From the NCBI RefSeq assembly GCF_000330505.1, contig NW_004191857.1, forward strand, positions 283,195 through 294,209: a stretch of 11,015 bases of DNA, written 5' to 3'. Both the position numbers and the translations under genes were made by a program. The first letter of the stretch is position 1. Every line of letters begins with the position of its first letter. The notes under the pieces are model-generated. The model had not been told where the DNA came from and did no database searches. It worked only from the letters and a program-made list of their open reading frames with translations. The stretch comes from Entamoeba invadens IP1. Taxonomy: Eukaryota; Evosea; Mastigamoebida; Endamoebidae. Below are positions 7,735-11,015 of this stretch, piece by piece.

Positions 7735-8527
7735 CGAGATTTCATACACTCAAACGTCTGAACAAGAACCTAAAGATAAAGATGGTAAAAAGAAAGAAGA
7801 AATCACTGAAGACAAATTAACTCCCGAAATGAGAAATAAAATTGTACAATACGTGGAAGCAATTAATAAAGAGAATGAAAATTGTGAACAAAATTCAGAC
7901 AATGGGAAAGCCATTCCTGGATATGTTGCAGCTATTGTTGTGGACAAAATTGAAAAACAAGAAGAAAAAGATGTTAAGGAAGAACGCCCAGTAACTCCTG
8001 TCAATGAAGTGACACCAAAAGAATTAAAAGAAGAAGAAACAAGAGAAGCACAACAGGTCAACCAAACTCAAATAGAAGAACAACATGTGGACAAAACACA
8101 ACAACCTGTTGTGAAAGAAAGTATCGAAACTTGTCAACCATCACAAATACAATCAGATAAGAAGGAAACTATACAACAAACAACTACTACTAACAATACT
8201 ACTGTTGAAAAAACTCAACCTCTTATCAAGTCGACTCCAACAAATCCAATCCCTTTGGAAAATAAAGGCAACGAAAAACACTACAAAGACAAGACTTCTC
8301 TCTATACACCCAAAGAAAGTGAAACAAAAGCCGGTCAAGTTTTAAAGAATGGATTGCCAACCCTTGAAAAACCACAAGACGAAAATACCGACCGACAGAC
8401 ACAAAAGGCCAAAGGAGACAAGATCAGTCTTAAAACCATATACTTTGCGTTCTTCGTCTCATTCTTTGTTACTTACAACGTTATGAGAGTTATTACACAA
8501 ATCAGCTCATTAGGGAATAAAAATTGA
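7721..8527 (+). CDS. Polar, K/E/Q/T-rich protein with C-terminal membrane anchor (copy 1)
   Basis: I do not recognise the family. The 268-residue protein has no signal peptide. Residues 1-235 are highly polar and charged, rich in K, E, Q and T (segments such as DKIEKQEEKDVKEERP and ETIQQTTTTNNTT), and are probably disordered or coiled-coil. A single hydrophobic segment TIYFAFFVSFFVTYNVMRVI (239-258) lies near the C-terminus, followed by about ten residues. This layout is that of a tail-anchored protein, cytosol-facing and inserted post-translationally; the membrane is unknown. The start ATG at 7721 is supported by its identity with the second copy and by the initiator just upstream. No intron is needed. 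A partial paralogue starts at 10511. The function is unknown; a SNARE is unlikely because no heptad SNARE motif is visible. Confidence 0.85.
   Translation: MDSLNEISYTQTSEQEPKDKDGKKKEEITEDKLTPEMRNKIVQYVEAINKENENCEQNSDNGKAIPGYVAAIVVDKIEKQEEKDVKEERPVTPVNEVTPKELKEEETREAQQVNQTQIEEQHVDKTQQPVVKESIETCQPSQIQSDKKETIQQTTTTNNTTVEKTQPLIKSTPTNPIPLENKGNEKHYKDKTSLYTPKESETKAGQVLKNGLPTLEKPQDENTDRQTQKAKGDKISLKTIYFAFFVSFFVTYNVMRVITQISSLGNKN
7921..8205 (+). repeat. 285-bp coding block identical to 10711-10995
   Basis: Within the two paralogues this block matches base for base, at an offset of exactly 2790. It encodes YVAAIVVDKIEK through TNNTTV. It starts exactly 200 bases after the ATG in both copies. The upstream coding sequence is much more diverged, so the identity looks recent (gene conversion or a recent duplication with 5' replacement). 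Confidence 0.95.
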
Positions 8528-8742
8528 TTTTGGTATAAGTTATTAGTTATATTATAGAATGTTATAATATTAGATTTTAAATATTCTAATCAGAGTGTTT
8601 TATAATTGTGAAAAAAAATGTATAGTTAATTCTAGTTTTTAAATTAATATAATAGAACTATTTTTCATTTATAATTTTTTATATTTTTGGATTAATTATT
8701 ATATACTAAAATATATAGTATTTTTATTAATATATTTTTACC

Positions 8743-8759
8743 CCGGCACTAAGTGTCGG
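8743..8759. other. GC-rich hairpin in AT-rich spacer
   Basis: CCGGCAC-TAA-GTGTCGG forms a 7-bp stem with a 3-nt loop and one G-T (wobble) pair. It is preceded by CC and a long T/A run. It is the only GC-rich motif in the surrounding kilobase and lies about 215 bp after the stop of copy 1. It could be a transposon end, an RNA 3'-end structure or a protein site; nothing decides this. Confidence 0.5.
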
Positions 8760-10250
8760 ATATTCATAACAATAGAAAAGATTTTTAAATAAATTGACAA
8801 ACGCTTAAACAAATACAACAAATCAAGTAATTCAATAAAAGTTTGTATGAATGACTTTTAAAAAATAAGATAACGTCATTGGGATTTAAATTAAAAAAAT
8901 CATTTTGCACAGTTATTGATATTTTGATTAAGTACTTAATAATGAATGTTGATAAATATACGATATGTTTTGATTCTTATTTTGTAACTAGTGGAACAAT
9001 GTCATATTTAAAATGTCAAATTCATAATTATTTAATCAAAACGTTTTAAGAGTGTTTATTTTGCAACAAAAAATATGTTTAATCTAATATCATTTTAAAT
9101 AAAATTTTGTAATATATGTGTAAACGAGAAAAATCTTGATTATAAAGTTTGTAAATAAGAAATGGTTGGTTGATTTGCAAAAAAAAATATTTACGCCCTA
9201 TGTGGAATTGTGAAATATACTTTTGGTGCACAAACTTACATAACAATTATGATATTATTTGAAGACTTGTGGCAAAAAAATAAAAATTGGAATTTTTTAA
9301 TTATGATGGTTGTTGTTTGTATCATTATACAAAAAAAACAAATAAAAATGTTTGTTTCAATGTGTGTAATAACACTTTTGTTATTTCAAAAATTGGTGAT
9401 AATCAAATTCACATATTTGTTTTGTTATTTAACAAAAAAGTTTATATTCAAACGGAAATGTAATTGTTAAACGTAAAATTAGAAAATGTATCAATAAAAT
9501 AAAAAAAATATGTGAATCAATTATTGTGAAAAACAAAAATTTAATATGAGTACAAAACAACTTTAACACAAAACAATATTATTTTATATTGCAAAATGTT
9601 TAATTATAAAAAGTAATTATTGTGTTAAATGTGTTGATTATTATTATCTTTTTTTATTATGATCATTTTTTTAATGACAATTGTTGTAATATTCAAATTT
9701 TTGAATATTCTTGTTTTGTTTACAAGTCATCAAAATAACATGTATGATACATATTGATTTGATTATTTTTATTTACTTTATTCAAAATTACATGTTTAAA
9801 ACACAAAATAAAAACAGAAACATATTATGAAATGATTCTAATTGATTAGTTTGTATATTAAACAGATTACAAAGATTGTTTAATAAGTTAAAAACATATT
9901 TAGAAGTATAGTTTGTTGGTATAAAAAACATAATAAATATTGAATAAATCAAACAACAATGAAAACATCATTGATTCTCAATTATGAACATAATGATAAA
10001 ACATGTTAATAATTATTTTAAAGCATATTTTATAATAAAATATTCTAATTTCACAGAAATTGTGTAATATAAAAAATATTAGTAGTTATGACATATTATG
10101 AGTAAATATAATAATTCAAAACCTTTTAAATAAAACTTGAATGAATCAACTATTTATTTTATTGGTTGTTTTTAATAACCAGATAACATACAAATGAAAT
10201 TAAGGAAAGGTAAATGATTTTTATTTAAATAACATAAAAATAAATTTTTA

Positions 10251-10381
10251 TTAACGAGTTGATCGATTAAATTATTTAATTAATTTAACGAGTAAAATAA
10301 TGATATCAATTCGATTAATTATAATATCATTTCTAATAAATTTAACGAGTTTTTTAATAATGATAAAAGAAATATAACTCG
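10251..10381 (+). promoter_or_regulatory. TTAACGAG motif cluster upstream of copy 2
   Basis: TTAACGAG occurs at 10251-10258, 10285-10292 and 10342-10349, followed by an inverted remnant ACTCG at 10377-10381. Start-to-start spacings are 34 and 57 bp, against 34 and 56 bp upstream of copy 1. The cluster lies about 260-130 bp before the ATG. Flanking bases differ from copy 1 in many places while the 8-mers are intact. This points to a conserved protein-binding element, though shared descent of the whole region also contributes. Confidence 0.6.
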
Positions 10382-10493
10382 CCCATTAAAATAATCGTTC
10401 AATAAAATCTGGTTGTAAATTATATAAATAATATTTACACGAAACAAATATAGTTCAAAACATTTTAAGATTGCTTTTTTTTGAAACTTTTTC

Positions 10494-10524
10494 AAACTGA
10501 ATAAGCAGAGATGGATAGTTTAAA
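10494..10524 (+). promoter_or_regulatory. Start-codon block of copy 2, identical to copy 1
   Basis: This is identical over 31 bases to 7704-7734, covering AAACTGA, the leader ATAAGCAGAG, the ATG and the next four codons. The DNA immediately upstream (TTTTTC here, CCAAA in copy 1) differs. It fixes the translation start of the second paralogue. Confidence 0.7.
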
Positions 10525-11015
10525 TGATCAATCAACCAACAAAGCGTCTGAACAAGAACAGGATATTGAAGATAATCAACAGAAAGAAGAAATGAAAAAT
10601 GATTCTGAATATTCAAAATTGAAAAATAAAATAGAAGGGTACGTGCAAGCAATTGAGAAAGAGAATGAAAATTGTGAACAAATTTCAGACAATGGGAAAG
10701 TCTTTTCTGGATATGTTGCAGCTATTGTTGTGGACAAAATTGAAAAACAAGAAGAAAAAGATGTTAAGGAAGAACGCCCAGTAACTCCTGTCAATGAAGT
10801 GACACCAAAAGAATTAAAAGAAGAAGAAACAAGAGAAGCACAACAGGTCAACCAAACTCAAATAGAAGAACAACATGTGGACAAAACACAACAACCTGTT
10901 GTGAAAGAAAGTATCGAAACTTGTCAACCATCACAAATACAATCAGATAAGAAGGAAACTATACAACAAACAACTACTACTAACAATACTACTGTGAAAA
11001 AACTGATAAGAACCA
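10511..11015 (+). CDS. Second copy of the tail-anchored protein gene, 3' truncated by window end
   Basis: The frame is open from the ATG at 10511 to the last base (168 codons), so this is the N-terminal part only. It starts MDSLNDQSTNKASEQEQ. Residues 6-66 are strongly diverged from copy 1 but of equal length, with shared islands such as KENENCEQ and SDNGK. From residue 67 to about 161 the protein is identical to copy 1. After 10995 the sequence departs: one T is missing relative to copy 1 and the frame reads VKKLIRT, unlike VEKTQPLI in copy 1. The anchor would lie beyond the window. It may be a functional paralogue, a frameshifted pseudogene, or low-quality sequence at a contig end. Confidence 0.8.
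   Translation, partial: MDSLNDQSTNKASEQEQDIEDNQQKEEMKNDSEYSKLKNKIEGYVQAIEKENENCEQISDNGKVFSGYVAAIVVDKIEKQEEKDVKEERPVTPVNEVTPKELKEEETREAQQVNQTQIEEQHVDKTQQPVVKESIETCQPSQIQSDKKETIQQTTTTNNTTVKKLIRT
10711..10995 (+). repeat. 285-bp block identical to 7921-8205
   Basis: This is the second member of the direct repeat described at 7921. Exact identity stops at 10995, where copy 1 has TT and this copy a single T before GAAAAAACT. After that shared 9-mer the two sequences no longer align. Confidence 0.95.

Larger units (their letters stand above)
8528..10493. other. Nearly 2-kb AT-rich spacer between the two paralogues
   Basis: I find no gene, tRNA or rRNA that I can support. An open frame at 9210-9470 encodes a hydrophobic, K/I/F-rich product typical of chance translation of AT-rich DNA, with no family resemblance. 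The notable structures are a GC-rich hairpin at 8743-8759 and, near the right end, the TTAACGAG cluster upstream of copy 2. The stretch between about 8760 and 10250 is otherwise featureless AT-rich sequence with short A and T runs. Confidence 0.6.

Noticed and set aside
9210..9470. 86-codon open frame in the AT-rich spacer, with hydrophobic stretches
   Set aside because: Its codons are almost purely AT-driven (K, I, F, L, V), there is no initiator-like element at its start, no family resemblance, and no similarity to the neighbouring genes. It is best explained as chance.
10576..10851. Minus-strand open frame (and its twin at 7750-8061), which look like a conserved pair
   Set aside because: Their similarity follows directly from the identical 285-bp coding block of the plus-strand paralogues; the low-complexity K/E/Q codons give S/F/L-rich antisense frames.

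Overview
The window looks like nuclear DNA of an Entamoeba species. E. invadens or a close relative fits best, but the species is an inference. The evidence is moderately AT-rich genes set in extremely AT-rich spacers, very short 5' leaders, and spliceosomal introns that begin GTTTGT and end TAG or CAG. There are no bacterial features such as Shine-Dalgarno sites or operons. The window may be a whole short contig, because its right end stops inside a duplicated gene.

Layout, left to right. 1-347 is non-coding, with an unusual GC-richer patch. 348-2761 (minus) is a nuclear 5'-3' exoribonuclease of the Rat1/Xrn2 family; its conserved N-terminus lies in a different frame from the rest, so one base appears to be missing at a homopolymer. 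2762-3589 is an AT-rich divergent spacer. 3590-5633 (plus) is a complete dynamin-related GTPase interrupted by one 43-nt intron. 5634-5936 is a convergent spacer carrying a short direct repeat and palindromes. 5937-7375 (minus) is a three-exon gene that I assembled by splicing: an N-terminal domain resembling CudA/STAT-like DNA-binding proteins plus a long Q/N/P-rich tail. Its second intron is largely filled by a 12-bp minisatellite. 7376-7720 is a divergent promoter region. 7721-8527 (plus) encodes a polar protein with a C-terminal membrane anchor. 8528-10493 is a nearly 2-kb AT-rich spacer with no convincing gene. 10511-11015 (plus) is the first part of a second copy of the tail-anchored gene, cut by the window end.

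The genes do not form one pathway. Rat1/Xrn2 acts in nuclear RNA decay and transcription termination, the dynamin in membrane or organelle fission, and the CudA-like protein probably in transcription. The most interesting structure is the tandem pair of tail-anchored genes. The two copies share a 285-bp perfectly identical coding block and a 31-bp identical start-codon block. Between these lies a strongly diverged N-terminal region of exactly equal length. Each copy also has a cluster of TTAACGAG motifs upstream, with nearly the same spacing in both. This suggests a recently homogenised, co-regulated gene family with a shared cis-element.
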